64,000 bases of DNA, from assembly GCA_046290575.1 (NCBI GenBank), contig JBKAGX010000001.1, positions 124,001 to 188,000 of the forward strand, read 5' to 3'. The notes beneath the pieces are model-generated. The model was not told where the DNA came from. It did no database searches and saw nothing but the letters and a program-made list of their open reading frames with translations. Positions 1 to 8,853 of this stretch are shown here, piece after piece (within the stretch, counting starts at the first letter, position 1; each line of letters opens with the position of its first letter). The stretch is from JANQQJ01 sp046290575 (lineage in GTDB: Bacteria; Pseudomonadota; Alphaproteobacteria; SMXS01). Both the position numbers and the translations under genes were made by a program.

Positions 1-81
1 GGCGGTGAGCATTATGATCAGCGCGATGCGACCCTGGCCAACCAGCGTACGCTCGATTTCTTTAACCAGCATCTGGCCTGA
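1..81 (+). CDS. Dienelactone hydrolase family protein, C-terminal end (partial)
   Basis: The first frame is open from base 1 to a TGA at 79-81 and gives 26 residues. They begin GGEHYDQRDA and end RTLDFFNQHLA. This resembles the C-terminus of dienelactone hydrolase-type alpha/beta hydrolases, where a Tyr-containing segment is followed by an 'RTL-x-FF-x-x-HL' helix. The start and the catalytic residues lie outside the window, so the family call rests only on this tail. About 130-200 bp of unassigned sequence follows before the pantothenate kinase gene. Confidence 0.5.
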   Translation, partial: GGEHYDQRDATLANQRTLDFFNQHLA

Positions 82-287
82 TCATCGCGCGCCGGGTTCA
101 CAAACCGATAAGAAAGATCGTTGCGCGCGGCGCTTAACGCCATTACGACTTCGGGTCTTCACCGCCGCAGCCGCGGCAAGACTCAGACCGACCAAGGGTT
201 AGAAGGGTTAGACCACTGAGCGTCACCCCGTCCCCGTACCGAACTTTCTCGCGCGCCGACTGGGCAGGGCGGCGTGACGATACGCCT

Positions 288-1151
288 TTGACCCTGTCAG
301 AGGACGAACTCGCAGCGCTGCGTGGCCTGAACGAACCCGTGTCGATGAGCGAGGTGGTGGATATTTATCTGCCGCTGTCGCGCCTGTTGAACCTTCACTT
401 CTCGGCCACCCTGGGCCTGTTCGAAGCGCGCCAGGCGTTCCTGGGCGGCGGTGAAAGCAAGGTTCCCTATATTATTGGCATGGCCGGCAGCGTGGCGGTC
501 GGCAAAAGCACGGTGGCTCGTATCATGCGGGCACTATTGTCGCGTTGGCCGGAACATCCCAATGTCGATCTGGTGCCGACGGACGGGTTCTTGCTGCCCA
601 ACGCGGTGCTGGAAGACCGTGGTCTGATGCAGCGCAAGGGCTTCCCCGAAAGCTATGAACGCGGCGCACTGGTGGATTTCCTCTCCGAGGTCAAAGCCGG
701 TACGCGCGACCTGACCGCGCCGGTCTATTCCCACCTGACCTATGATGTGCGACAGGGCGAAGGGCTACACATTGACCAGCCCGATATTCTGATCATCGAG
801 GGCCTGAACGTCTTGCAGCCGGCCACCAAGGGGGATGACGCACGGCCCTACGTGTCAGATTTCTTCGATTTCTCAATCTATATCGATGCGGACGAAGCGG
901 TGATCCGCCGGTGGTATATTGAGCGCTGGTTGCGGCTACAGCGCACCGCGTTCGAAGATGAACGGTCCTATTTTCACCGCTATGCCGACCTCAGCGAGGA
1001 AGAGGCGGTGGAACGCGCCAGCGAGCTCTGGGACACGATCAACGGCATCAATCTGCGGGAGAACATCCTGCCCACCCGCGAACGCGCCGACCTGATCCTG
1101 CGCAAGGCAACAGACCACTCTACCGAGTCAGTGGCACTCAGGCGGATTTAA
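288..1151 (+). CDS. coaA: Type I pantothenate kinase
   Basis: CoaA phosphorylates pantothenate with ATP, the first step of coenzyme A synthesis in the cytoplasm. The Walker A loop (GMAGSVAVGKST) is at residues 64-75. The PTDGFL segment follows near residue 100, then SHLTYD and IIEGLNVLQ, all as in the type I (E. coli CoaA) family. The listed start is TTG at 288. The same frame is open upstream to a stop at 135 and encodes a family-like N-terminus (SPYRTFSRADW, then DDTPLTLSEDE). No ATG, GTG or TTG occurs there, so the true start may be the CTG at 216, which follows an AGAAGG motif at 201-206. The 3' end overlaps the convergent ATPase gene by 14 bp. The family call is secure; the start is not. 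Confidence 0.93.
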   Translation: MTLSEDELAALRGLNEPVSMSEVVDIYLPLSRLLNLHFSATLGLFEARQAFLGGGESKVPYIIGMAGSVAVGKSTVARIMRALLSRWPEHPNVDLVPTDGFLLPNAVLEDRGLMQRKGFPESYERGALVDFLSEVKAGTRDLTAPVYSHLTYDVRQGEGLHIDQPDILIIEGLNVLQPATKGDDARPYVSDFFDFSIYIDADEAVIRRWYIERWLRLQRTAFEDERSYFHRYADLSEEEAVERASELWDTINGINLRENILPTRERADLILRKATDHSTESVALRRI

Positions 1152-1686
1152 GACAGTTTACGAAATTTTCTGCAGCCTTAGCGCGGTCTTCCAACGACGC
1201 GAACGGCAAGGGCTGCAAGTGATAGCCGTCTGTGGAATAGGCTGTCTTCAGCGCCATTTCAAACTCTATCGTCGCGTCAAACGACATAGTCCGCTCTTCA
1301 TCGGTCGTGTAAATCTCCCGCCATGCGGGCAAAAACAGAACGGTGGGGTAATATCGATTGGTCTCGCAGGCAGCACATATGCTGGCGCTATCCAATTTGA
1401 AGTGTTCCGCATAGGCGATCAGGTCGGGCAGACCCCTGTCAAAGACCACAGGTTCACTACTTCCGGCGTACTCACGGTAATCAGACAGGGCGCAATCGAG
1501 CATCAACTGGACAAAGAGAGCCGGGTCTTGTTCCGACGTGCCCCGTCCTCCGCTGGCACGTTGCTCCGCGATCACACGGCGCGCGGGCTCGTCGACGCAG
1601 GTAATCCTGCGATCACGCAGTGCGCGCACAAGCGATGTCTTACCGCTGCCCGGTGGCCCGGTCAGGACAAACAGGGGCATGTTCAC
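1138..1686 (-). CDS. Small P-loop AAA-family ATPase/kinase
   Basis: A 182-residue protein with an N-terminal Walker A motif (LTGPPGSGKTSL, about residues 8-19). This is followed by VDEPARRVI and, near the middle, VVFDRGLPD. The arrangement matches the AAA_28 / NadR-like small ATPase families, which resemble nucleotide or nucleoside kinases. There is no membrane segment. The gene lies downstream of rho on the same strand, separated by a palindromic repeat element, and is convergent with coaA. The substrate cannot be told from sequence. Confidence 0.75.
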   Translation of the reverse strand: MNMPLFVLTGPPGSGKTSLVRALRDRRITCVDEPARRVIAEQRASGGRGTSEQDPALFVQLMLDCALSDYREYAGSSEPVVFDRGLPDLIAYAEHFKLDSASICAACETNRYYPTVLFLPAWREIYTTDEERTMSFDATIEFEMALKTAYSTDGYHLQPLPFASLEDRAKAAENFVNCLKSA

Positions 1687-1717
1687 AGTCCGCGTTACAT
1701 AAAGACAGACCTACACT

Positions 1718-1800
1718 GTCATCCCCGCGAAAGCGGGGATCCAGGCGGTCGGCCGAGCAGTTGAAATGTTGATCTGGATTCCCGCTTTCGTGGGAATGAC
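1718..1800. repeat. MITE/REP-like palindromic element, copy 1
   Basis: An 83-bp element bounded by 27-bp imperfect terminal inverted repeats, 1718-1744 and 1774-1800. Each arm is itself a hairpin: the left arm contains CCCCGCGAAAGCGGGG and the right arm TTCCCGCTTTCGTGGGAA. The core is 29 bp. A second copy with the same arms and an unrelated, longer core lies at 38226-38334. It sits between rho and the downstream ATPase gene, so as RNA it could act as a strong processing or stability hairpin. No ORF or transposase is associated. Confidence 0.8.
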
Positions 1801-1825
1801 AATTGAAGAAGGCTGGGAAAGAACC

Positions 1826-3082
<1,257 letters not shown>

Positions 3083-3214
3083 TGGATCAAGCGGTTCTGG
3101 AAATATGATGGGTGTGACGGTGATCGCACGCGCGAGACGCGCAATTACACCAAGAGGGCCCGTCGGCTGATTTTATTTTTGGAATTATTGTGCGAAGGAC
3201 CCGGAAGGACGGGC

Positions 3215-3237
3215 GTGTCAGCGTAACTCTCTGACAC
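3215..3237. promoter_or_regulatory. Inverted repeat in the hemJ-rho intergenic leader
   Basis: A perfect 7-bp inverted repeat, GTGTCAG at 3215-3221 and CTGACAC at 3231-3237, with a 9-bp spacer. It lies about 135-155 bp upstream of the rho start in a 252-bp gene-free interval. Long leaders upstream of rho are known sites of Rho autoregulation in other bacteria. Whether this hairpin takes part is only inference; it has no following T-run. Confidence 0.3.
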
Positions 3238-3334
3238 TTGATATGGTCAGGATGCAGAGGGCTTCAAGATTTGTCCAGTGAAATCCTGATGAAATTATCC
3301 GATACACCTCATGGTGTTGCAAGCGCGACACGCA

Positions 3335-3784
3335 TCAACGCGTGCCGAAAACCACCAGAAAGACAGTCACGATCATCAAAACCGTCGGAATCTCATTAAG
3401 GACACGATAGTAGCGTGAGGATTTGGCCCGTTCATCGCGGGCAAACCGCTTCACATGACGCGCCAGCACATGATGAACACCCGTCATCAGAACAACGGCC
3501 AGCAGTTTACCGTGCATCCATCCCTGGCTCATATAAAACCAGTCCGTTCGCCAGATCAGCAAGATACCCATAATCCAGGCGACAATCATTGCTGGATTGA
3601 TGATCGCACGCAGCAGACGGCGTTCCATCACTTTGAAGGTCTCAGAGGTCTGCGACCCCGGTTCAGTATCTATATGATAGACGAAAAGGCGCGGTAGATA
3701 GAGCATCCCCGCCATCCAGGCGATCACCGAAATAATGTGCAACGCCAGCAACCAGTTGCTGTACTCAGCCAGAAACTCGACCAC
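3335..3784 (-). CDS. hemJ: Protoporphyrinogen oxidase HemJ
   Basis: HemJ is the oxygen-independent, membrane-bound protoporphyrinogen IX oxidase of heme synthesis. The 149-residue protein has four predicted membrane helices. It shows the family's N-terminal WLLALHIISVIAWMAGMLY with its conserved His, a second His in LFVYH, and the GWMHGKLLAV segment with conserved His/Lys. It begins with GTG at 3784, 11 bp after the hemE stop, so hemE and hemJ are very probably co-transcribed. The hemE-hemJ-rho order is common in Alphaproteobacteria. Confidence 0.93.
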   Translation of the reverse strand: MVEFLAEYSNWLLALHIISVIAWMAGMLYLPRLFVYHIDTEPGSQTSETFKVMERRLLRAIINPAMIVAWIMGILLIWRTDWFYMSQGWMHGKLLAVVLMTGVHHVLARHVKRFARDERAKSSRYYRVLNEIPTVLMIVTVFLVVFGTR

Positions 3785-3795
3785 GATCCTTCTCC

Positions 3796-4833
3796 CTAGT
3801 CGCCTCGGAGCAGCGCCGATAATGCCGCGACATGCTCAGGCGGAGTCTGCGGCACGATGCCATGACCCAGATTGAAGATAAATGGACCGCCCCCAAGTGT
3901 TTCCAAGATCGTACTGGCCTGGCGAATCATCTGATCACCGCCTGTGACCAGCGACAGCGGATCGAGATTACCCTGAACCGCGACTTTGTCCTGAAGCCCT
4001 GCCGCCCAACCTGCCGGGATGGACGTATCCAACGCAACGGCGTCAACGCCTGTTGCCTCGGCATAGGCTGGCAGTTTTGCCCCGCCACCACGCGGGAAGC
4101 CGATCACTGGCACACCCGGATATGTTTCATTGATTGCCTGGGTAATCCGCTGCGACGGGCGTGTACACCATGCTTCGAACTGATCCTCGGACAACACACC
4201 AGCCCAGCTGTCAAACAGTTGAACAGCTTCGGCGCCAGATTCGATCTGGCGACCCAGATAAGCAATCGTACTTTCAACCAGCACATCGATCAGCGCCTGA
4301 AACTCATCAGGCGCCTGCAAAGCCCATAGCCGCGGCGCTGCAAATTCCTTCGACCCGTGACCTTCGACCATGTAACAGGCAACCGTCCAGGGCGACCCGG
4401 CAAAGCCGATCAAGGCCGTTTCATCCGGCAGCCCTGCAGCAACCCGTGAAACGGTCTCGTAGACCGGTTCAAGGCGGTTGTGGATGGTTCCCGGATCCAA
4501 TGCGGCAATGGCCTTTGCCGATGTGATCGGCTCCAGCACCGGGCCTTCGCCTTCCTTGTATGCCAATGGCTGGCCCAACGCGTCGGGAATCAGCAGAATA
4601 TCGGCGAACAGGATTGCCGCATCCATGCCGTAGCGGCGGATCGGTTGCAGGGTTACTTCAGCCGCCAGATCGGGGTTGTAGCAAAGCTGCAGGAAATCGC
4701 CGGCCTGGGCACGCACCTCCCGATACTCTGGAAGATAGCGTCCCGCCTGCCGCATGAACCAGAAGGGGGGACGATCGACCGGTTGCTTTTTCAGCGCTTT
4801 AACCAAGCGTTTTTCAGGATGTGACGTGTTCAC
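3796..4833 (-). CDS. hemE: Uroporphyrinogen decarboxylase
   Basis: HemE converts uroporphyrinogen III to coproporphyrinogen III in heme synthesis. The 345-residue protein carries signature 1 (RPPFWFMRQAGRYLPEYR, about 21-38), the catalytic Asp region FADILLIPDALG (about 76-87) and signature 2 (GFAGSPWTVACYMVEG). The C-terminus contains NLGHGIVPQTPPE. The start is GTG at 4833, with AGAAGG six bases upstream on the minus strand. Its 5' side borders the proposed replication origin, as in Caulobacter, where hemE flanks Cori. Confidence 0.98.
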   Translation of the reverse strand: MNTSHPEKRLVKALKKQPVDRPPFWFMRQAGRYLPEYREVRAQAGDFLQLCYNPDLAAEVTLQPIRRYGMDAAILFADILLIPDALGQPLAYKEGEGPVLEPITSAKAIAALDPGTIHNRLEPVYETVSRVAAGLPDETALIGFAGSPWTVACYMVEGHGSKEFAAPRLWALQAPDEFQALIDVLVESTIAYLGRQIESGAEAVQLFDSWAGVLSEDQFEAWCTRPSQRITQAINETYPGVPVIGFPRGGGAKLPAYAEATGVDAVALDTSIPAGWAAGLQDKVAVQGNLDPLSLVTGGDQMIRQASTILETLGGGPFIFNLGHGIVPQTPPEHVAALSALLRGD

Positions 4834-4890
4834 AGCGGGCCTTCTATTAAGAGTCTTTTTAAGAAAAAGGGAGTCGTAGTAGTAGATCCC

Positions 4891-4899
4891 TGTGGATAG
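4891..4899 (-). promoter_or_regulatory. DnaA box-like site 1 (CTATCCACA)
   Basis: The minus-strand 9-mer CTATCCACA differs from TTATCCACA at the first base. It lies 20 bp from the AT-rich tract next to hemE, inside the proposed origin. Confidence 0.5.
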
Positions 4900-5021
4900 C
4901 GGGAGTTCATGGTGGTCTGAAGCTTACCCCCAAATCCGCAATGATGGATGCGCAGAGTCTTTCTTGCTGGTGACTTCGATGTTGTCCTGTTCGAGACGCT
5001 GGATTTGCCGCGTCTGAATTC

Positions 5022-5030
5022 CGTGGATAA
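5022..5030 (-). promoter_or_regulatory. DnaA box-like site 2 (TTATCCACG)
   Basis: The minus-strand 9-mer TTATCCACG differs from the consensus only at the last base. It is identical to the plus-strand site at 5128-5136. Confidence 0.55.
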
Positions 5031-5127
5031 CGGGGAAAAGCAACCCTGTCGACCAGAACAGCAAAATGCCCCCGAAGTTCACAGGCCAGGACGCTGGTTC
5101 GTGAACATTATGAACAACGTAGATGGC

Positions 5128-5136
5128 TTATCCACG
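5128..5136 (+). promoter_or_regulatory. DnaA box-like site 3 (TTATCCACG)
   Basis: The plus-strand 9-mer TTATCCACG, one mismatch from consensus, is the inverted partner of site 2 about 100 bp away. Confidence 0.55.
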
Positions 5137-5177
5137 TGATTCAGGGTCGGGTCCCCGCGGTTGCCAATGCGCGTGTG

Positions 5178-5186
5178 TTATGCACA
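5178..5186 (+). promoter_or_regulatory. DnaA box-like site 4 (TTATGCACA)
   Basis: TTATGCACA fits the degenerate DnaA consensus TTATNCACA exactly. It lies inside a 15-bp palindrome (TGTGT-N5-ACACA, 5174-5188), about 30 bp before the DUF299 start, so it could also affect that gene's promoter. Confidence 0.55.
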
Positions 5187-5217
5187 CATGGTTTGAACAA
5201 GTTAGTCGGGCTGTCCC

Positions 5218-6042
5218 ATGCAAAATTTCCACATGCATCTTGTGTCTGATGCGACCGGTGAAACCTTGAATGCGATCACCCGCGCTGTCTCCGTCCAGTT
5301 TGGGGGATTCGATGCAATTGAGCACCTGCATGCCATGGTGCGCACGCCCAAACAGATGGAACTGGTGATCGACGTGATCGGACGAACGCCAGGCTTTGTC
5401 ATGTTTACGCTGGTGAATACGGATCTGCGCGATCAGCTCGAGGCCGGTTGCACACGGTTGGGCGTGCCTTTCATTGCCGTGATGGATCCTGTCCTGCAGG
5501 CGCTGGGCCGCTATCTCGGTGCTGAGAGCGCCGGGCTTCCCGGCCAGCAGCATCAGATGGATACGGATTACTTCAAGCGTATCGAAGCCATGACCTACAC
5601 CATGGCGCATGATGACGGGATCAAAACCGATGATCTGCACCGCGCCGACATTATTCTCGTCGGCGTTTCCCGCTCTTCAAAGACACCCACCAGTATCTAT
5701 CTGGCGAATCGCGGGTTGAAGATTGCCAATGTACCGATCGTTCCAGGCATCCCATTGCCGGAAGAACTCGACGGCTTGAAAAAACCCATGATCATCGGCC
5801 TGACGGTATCACCTGACCGTCTGGTTGGCATTCGCCGGACCCGTCTTCAGGCACTGGCAGAAACCCCGGACACTGATTATGTGGATCCGGAGGTGGTCGC
5901 CGAGGAAGTGGCCCATGCACGGCGGCTGCTGTCGAAAAAGCGCTGGCCTGTGATTGACGTGACACGGCGGTCGATCGAGGAGACGGCGGCTGCCATCTAC
6001 AATGTTTATCAGCGCCGGGAAGAGGAAAAAGCAGCCGAATGA
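5218..6042 (+). CDS. ppsR: DUF299 kinase/pyrophosphorylase regulating PPDK or PEP synthase (RP001 type)
   Basis: Members of this family are bifunctional Ser/Thr kinases and phosphorylases that switch pyruvate phosphate dikinase or PEP synthase on and off. The 274-residue protein has the family N-terminus (HLVSDATGETLNAI, about 7-20) and the P-loop-like motif GVSRSSKTPTS (about 149-159). The PGIPLPEEL and GLTVSPDRL segments follow. It starts with ATG at 5218. It is the first gene of a rightward operon and overlaps maf by 4 bp (ATGA). Its place next to hemE across the origin is the classical RP001 position. Which dikinase it controls cannot be decided here. Confidence 0.93.
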   Translation: MQNFHMHLVSDATGETLNAITRAVSVQFGGFDAIEHLHAMVRTPKQMELVIDVIGRTPGFVMFTLVNTDLRDQLEAGCTRLGVPFIAVMDPVLQALGRYLGAESAGLPGQQHQMDTDYFKRIEAMTYTMAHDDGIKTDDLHRADIILVGVSRSSKTPTSIYLANRGLKIANVPIVPGIPLPEELDGLKKPMIIGLTVSPDRLVGIRRTRLQALAETPDTDYVDPEVVAEEVAHARRLLSKKRWPVIDVTRRSIEETAAAIYNVYQRREEEKAAE

Positions 6043-6632
6043 ACAACCGGTTGATTCTTGCCTCGGCCAGCCAGGTCAGGGCCAGGCTTCTCAAAGACGC
6101 CGGCGTTGTCTTTGATATCGTCCCGTCAACTGTCGATGAAGACCGCATCAAGCAGGAATTGGCCGGCCAGGACCCGCTGCATATTGCGGAATCTCTTGCG
6201 GCGGCTAAAGCGGAAGAGATCAGCGCTGCCAACCCGGGCGCCTTCGTTATCGGCGCCGATCAGATGTTGGAGTGTTACGGCCGTTTGTTTGACAAACCAT
6301 TGGATATGGAAGGCGCACGGGGGCATTTGCAGGCATTGGCTGGCCAAACCCACCGGTTGCTCACCGCCACTGTCATTATCCGATCCGGCGACAAGCTTTG
6401 GTCCCATACAGAGACACCCAGCCTGACCATGCGGCCGATGAGCGATGCCGCTATCGAAAACTATCTTTCCTCGGTGGGCGACCGCGCCCTAACCAGCGTT
6501 GGGGCCTATCAACTGGAAGGGTTGGGCGCGCAACTGTTTGAACGGGTCGATGGGAATTTCTTTTCGATCCTGGGCTTGCCTTTGCTGCCACTGTTGGCTT
6601 TCCTTCGGCGCTACGCATTGATCCCGGACTGA
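6039..6632 (+). CDS. maf: Maf-family nucleoside triphosphate pyrophosphatase
   Basis: Maf proteins hydrolyse non-canonical or modified NTPs (dTTP/UTP or m7GTP-like substrates) to the monophosphate. The 197-residue protein has the N-terminal LASASQVRARLL (about 7-18), a variant of the usual LASxSPRRxxLL in which Gln replaces the Pro. The conserved Asp is in IGADQML (about 71-77), followed by DKPLD. The C-terminal YQLEGLGAQLFERVDG, GNFFSILGLPL pattern is typical. It overlaps the upstream stop (ATGA) and is part of the ppsR-maf-aroE-coaE-dnaQ operon. Subfamily substrate is not assignable with confidence. Confidence 0.92.
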   Translation: MNNRLILASASQVRARLLKDAGVVFDIVPSTVDEDRIKQELAGQDPLHIAESLAAAKAEEISAANPGAFVIGADQMLECYGRLFDKPLDMEGARGHLQALAGQTHRLLTATVIIRSGDKLWSHTETPSLTMRPMSDAAIENYLSSVGDRALTSVGAYQLEGLGAQLFERVDGNFFSILGLPLLPLLAFLRRYALIPD

Positions 6633-6637
6633 ATCCC

Positions 6638-7489
6638 TTGCCGTTAAACAACACATTCAAAATTGCTGGCGTCATGGGGTGGCCTGTCGCGCATTCGCGC
6701 TCGCCGATGATTCATCGGCATTGGCTGAAGCAGCACGGTCTCGCGGGCACCTATATTCCCCTGCCGGTACGCCCGGAAGATGCGGTCGAAATCATTCGTG
6801 CGTTACCACGCCTTGGCTTTGCTGGCCTCAATGTGACAGTGCCGCACAAACACACCGCGCTGGAGGCTGCTGACAAGGTGGATGACGTCGCGGGCCGGAT
6901 CGGGGCCGCGAACACCCTGGTTGTCCGCGAGGGCAAAGTACATGCCACCAACACTGACGCTGAAGGGTTTATCGAAAACCTGCGGCAGGGCGCACCTGAT
7001 GTGGATTTCAGTGCGGGTAAAGCTGTTGTTCTTGGCGCCGGGGGTGCGGCCCGGGCCGTCCTGGTGGGCCTTCTGGATGCCGGGGTGCCGCAGATTGTTC
7101 TGTTGAACCGCACGCGTGAGCGCGCTGAAGAATTGGCGGCACAGGCTGGTGCAGGCCGCACAATTGTTGTTGACTGGAACAACCGGATGGAGGCGCTTGC
7201 GGGGGCGTCATTTCTGGTCAACACGACCAGTTTGGGCATGGTGGGCCATGCGCCCCTTGATTTGACACTTGATGCATTGCCCCCTGATGCGCTGGTGAAT
7301 GACATTGTGTATGCGCCGCTCGAAACGGACTTGCTGGCCGCGGCACGGGCGCGTGGCAACATTGTCATCGACGGGCTGGGCATGCTGCTGCATCAAGCCG
7401 TTGCCGGGTTCGAGGCCTGGTTTGGCACACGGCCCAGTGTAACGGACGATCTAAGGCGGTTGGTGATCGCTGATTTGGAGGGATCATGA
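6638..7489 (+). CDS. aroE: Shikimate dehydrogenase (NADP+)
   Basis: AroE reduces 3-dehydroshikimate to shikimate in chorismate synthesis. The 283-residue protein shows the substrate loop GWPVAHSRSPMIH (about 14-26). The catalytic Lys is in NVTVPHK (Lys71) and the catalytic Asp in NTDAEGF (Asp107). The dinucleotide motif LGAGGAARAV is near 131-140, followed by NRTRERA. The start is TTG at 6638, six bases after the maf stop, without a strong Shine-Dalgarno, which suggests translational coupling. The stop overlaps the coaE start. Confidence 0.96.
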   Translation: MPLNNTFKIAGVMGWPVAHSRSPMIHRHWLKQHGLAGTYIPLPVRPEDAVEIIRALPRLGFAGLNVTVPHKHTALEAADKVDDVAGRIGAANTLVVREGKVHATNTDAEGFIENLRQGAPDVDFSAGKAVVLGAGGAARAVLVGLLDAGVPQIVLLNRTRERAEELAAQAGAGRTIVVDWNNRMEALAGASFLVNTTSLGMVGHAPLDLTLDALPPDALVNDIVYAPLETDLLAAARARGNIVIDGLGMLLHQAVAGFEAWFGTRPSVTDDLRRLVIADLEGS

Positions 7490-8124
7490 TTCTTATCGGC
7501 CTGACCGGGTCCATCGGCATGGGCAAGTCTGAAACGGCGAAGATGTTCAAACGCGAAGGGGTGCCCGTCTATGACGCCGACGCTGCCGTTCACAAGCTGA
7601 TGGCGCCGGGTGGTGCAGCTGTTGCCCCTGTCGAAGCGGCGTTTCCCGGTGTTGTGCGTGATGGCGCTGTCGTCCGTCCGGAGCTGGGCAAGCGCGTCTT
7701 CGGGAAACCTGAAGAATTGCGCAAGCTGGAGCGGATTATTCACCCGCTTGTCGGCAAGGCGCAGCGAACCTTTCTTGAACAGGCCTGTCGCCGCGGTGAG
7801 CGCATGGTGGTGCTCGACATCCCGTTGCTGTTCGAAACCGGCGGCAATCGCTATGTGGATGTCTCTGTTGTTGTGTCCGCGCCAGCTTTCCTGCAGCGTC
7901 AGCGGGTGCTCGCGCGGCCGGGCATGACCGATGAACGACTTGAACAGATACGGGCGCAACAGACGCCGGATGCGGAAAAACGGCGCCGCGCGGACTTTAT
8001 TGTGCCCTCGGGCCTGGGAAAGGGATTCGCGTTGCAGGCGGTCCGTGGCATCATACAGGCGTTGGAGGGCCGTGAAGGCCGGGTCTGGCCAGAGCGGGTG
8101 AAACGACGGCGGGCAAAACGATGA
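7486..8124 (+). CDS. coaE: Dephospho-CoA kinase
   Basis: CoaE phosphorylates the ribose of dephospho-CoA, the last step of CoA synthesis. The 212-residue protein has the Walker A motif LTGSIGMGKSET (about 4-15). PVYDADAAVH and VLDIPLLFETGG follow, both family signatures. The C-terminus is Arg/Lys-rich. It overlaps aroE and dnaQ by 4 bp on either side, so the three genes are translationally coupled. Confidence 0.96.
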   Translation: MILIGLTGSIGMGKSETAKMFKREGVPVYDADAAVHKLMAPGGAAVAPVEAAFPGVVRDGAVVRPELGKRVFGKPEELRKLERIIHPLVGKAQRTFLEQACRRGERMVVLDIPLLFETGGNRYVDVSVVVSAPAFLQRQRVLARPGMTDERLEQIRAQQTPDAEKRRRADFIVPSGLGKGFALQAVRGIIQALEGREGRVWPERVKRRRAKR

Positions 8125-8807
8125 CGCGTGAGATTGTTCTCGATACGGAAACCACCGGGCTTGATCCGCTGACCGGTGACCGGGTGGTTGAGATTGGCTG
8201 TCTGGAGTTGGTCAACCACATGCCGACGGGCCAGACCTACCACGTCTATCTGAACCCGCAGCGCGACATGCCCACGGCGGCTTTCAACGTGCACGGCCTG
8301 TCCGAAGAATTCTTGTCCGACAAACCACTCTTTGCCGAGGTGGCTGACGATTTCGCGGCTTTTGTCGGGACAGATGTTTTGATCGCGCACAACGCGCCCT
8401 TCGATATTGGTTTTCTGAATGCGGAGCTTGAGCGTGCCGGGCAGCCGATCATTCCGATGAACCGGGTCAAGGACACGCTGGCCATGGCCCGCAAGAAATT
8501 CCCGGGCGCGCAGAACAATCTGGATGCGCTGTGCCGCCGGTTCGAGATTGATACCAGTGCCAGAACGCTGCATGGCGCCTTGCTGGATGCCGGACTGCTG
8601 GCCGATGTCTATCTGGAACTTGTTGGTGGGAGGCAGCCGGGGCTGACGCTTGCCGTTGAAAGCAGCAAGCAGATTACCCAGGCGGCCAAGAGTGTTGCCC
8701 GCCCGCCGCGTCATTTCGAACCGTCTGCGGAAGAACAGGCGGCCCATGACGCGTTTATCCGGGAACAGGTAAAACAGGCCTTGTGGTTAGCGGATGCTGA
8801 AACCTGA
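8121..8807 (+). CDS. dnaQ: DNA polymerase III epsilon subunit (3'-5' proofreading exonuclease)
   Basis: DnaQ is the DEDDh proofreading exonuclease of the replicative polymerase. The 228-residue protein has Exo I VLDTETTGLD (Asp8, Glu10), Exo II around HNAPFDIGFL (Asp95) and Exo III with His151/Asp156 in HGALLDAGLLADVY. The C-terminal tail, presumed to bind the alpha subunit, ends in RPPRHFEPSAEEQAAHDAF. It is the last gene of the tightly overlapping operon that starts at 5218. Confidence 0.95.
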   Translation: MTREIVLDTETTGLDPLTGDRVVEIGCLELVNHMPTGQTYHVYLNPQRDMPTAAFNVHGLSEEFLSDKPLFAEVADDFAAFVGTDVLIAHNAPFDIGFLNAELERAGQPIIPMNRVKDTLAMARKKFPGAQNNLDALCRRFEIDTSARTLHGALLDAGLLADVYLELVGGRQPGLTLAVESSKQITQAAKSVARPPRHFEPSAEEQAAHDAFIREQVKQALWLADAET

Positions 8808-8853
8808 ACCCGTTTGACGAGAGGCAGCCAGCACCAGCTTCGCTAAAGGCGTT

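Larger units (their letters stand above)
4834..5217. other. oriC: Candidate chromosomal replication origin (oriC) between hemE and the DUF299 gene
   Basis: A 384-bp gene-free interval between divergent hemE and the DUF299 (RP001-like) gene, the position of the origin in Caulobacter. It contains four 9-mers within one mismatch of the TTATCCACA DnaA box: 4891-4899 (minus), 5022-5030 (minus), 5128-5136 (plus) and 5178-5186 (plus). Two of them are identical (TTATCCACG) in opposite orientation. An AT-rich tract at about 4841-4870, next to hemE, is a possible unwinding element. All genes for about 4 kb to the left and 5 kb to the right point away from the interval, as expected if they are read with the replication forks. 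The divergent promoters must also lie here. This is inferred from position and motifs, not demonstrated. Confidence 0.7.

Noticed and set aside
4847..4862. TTAA-N8-TTAA, a CtrA-like site next to hemE
   Set aside because: The CtrA consensus is TTAA-N7-TTAA. The spacing is one base too long and it sits in an AT-rich stretch where such a match is easy by chance.
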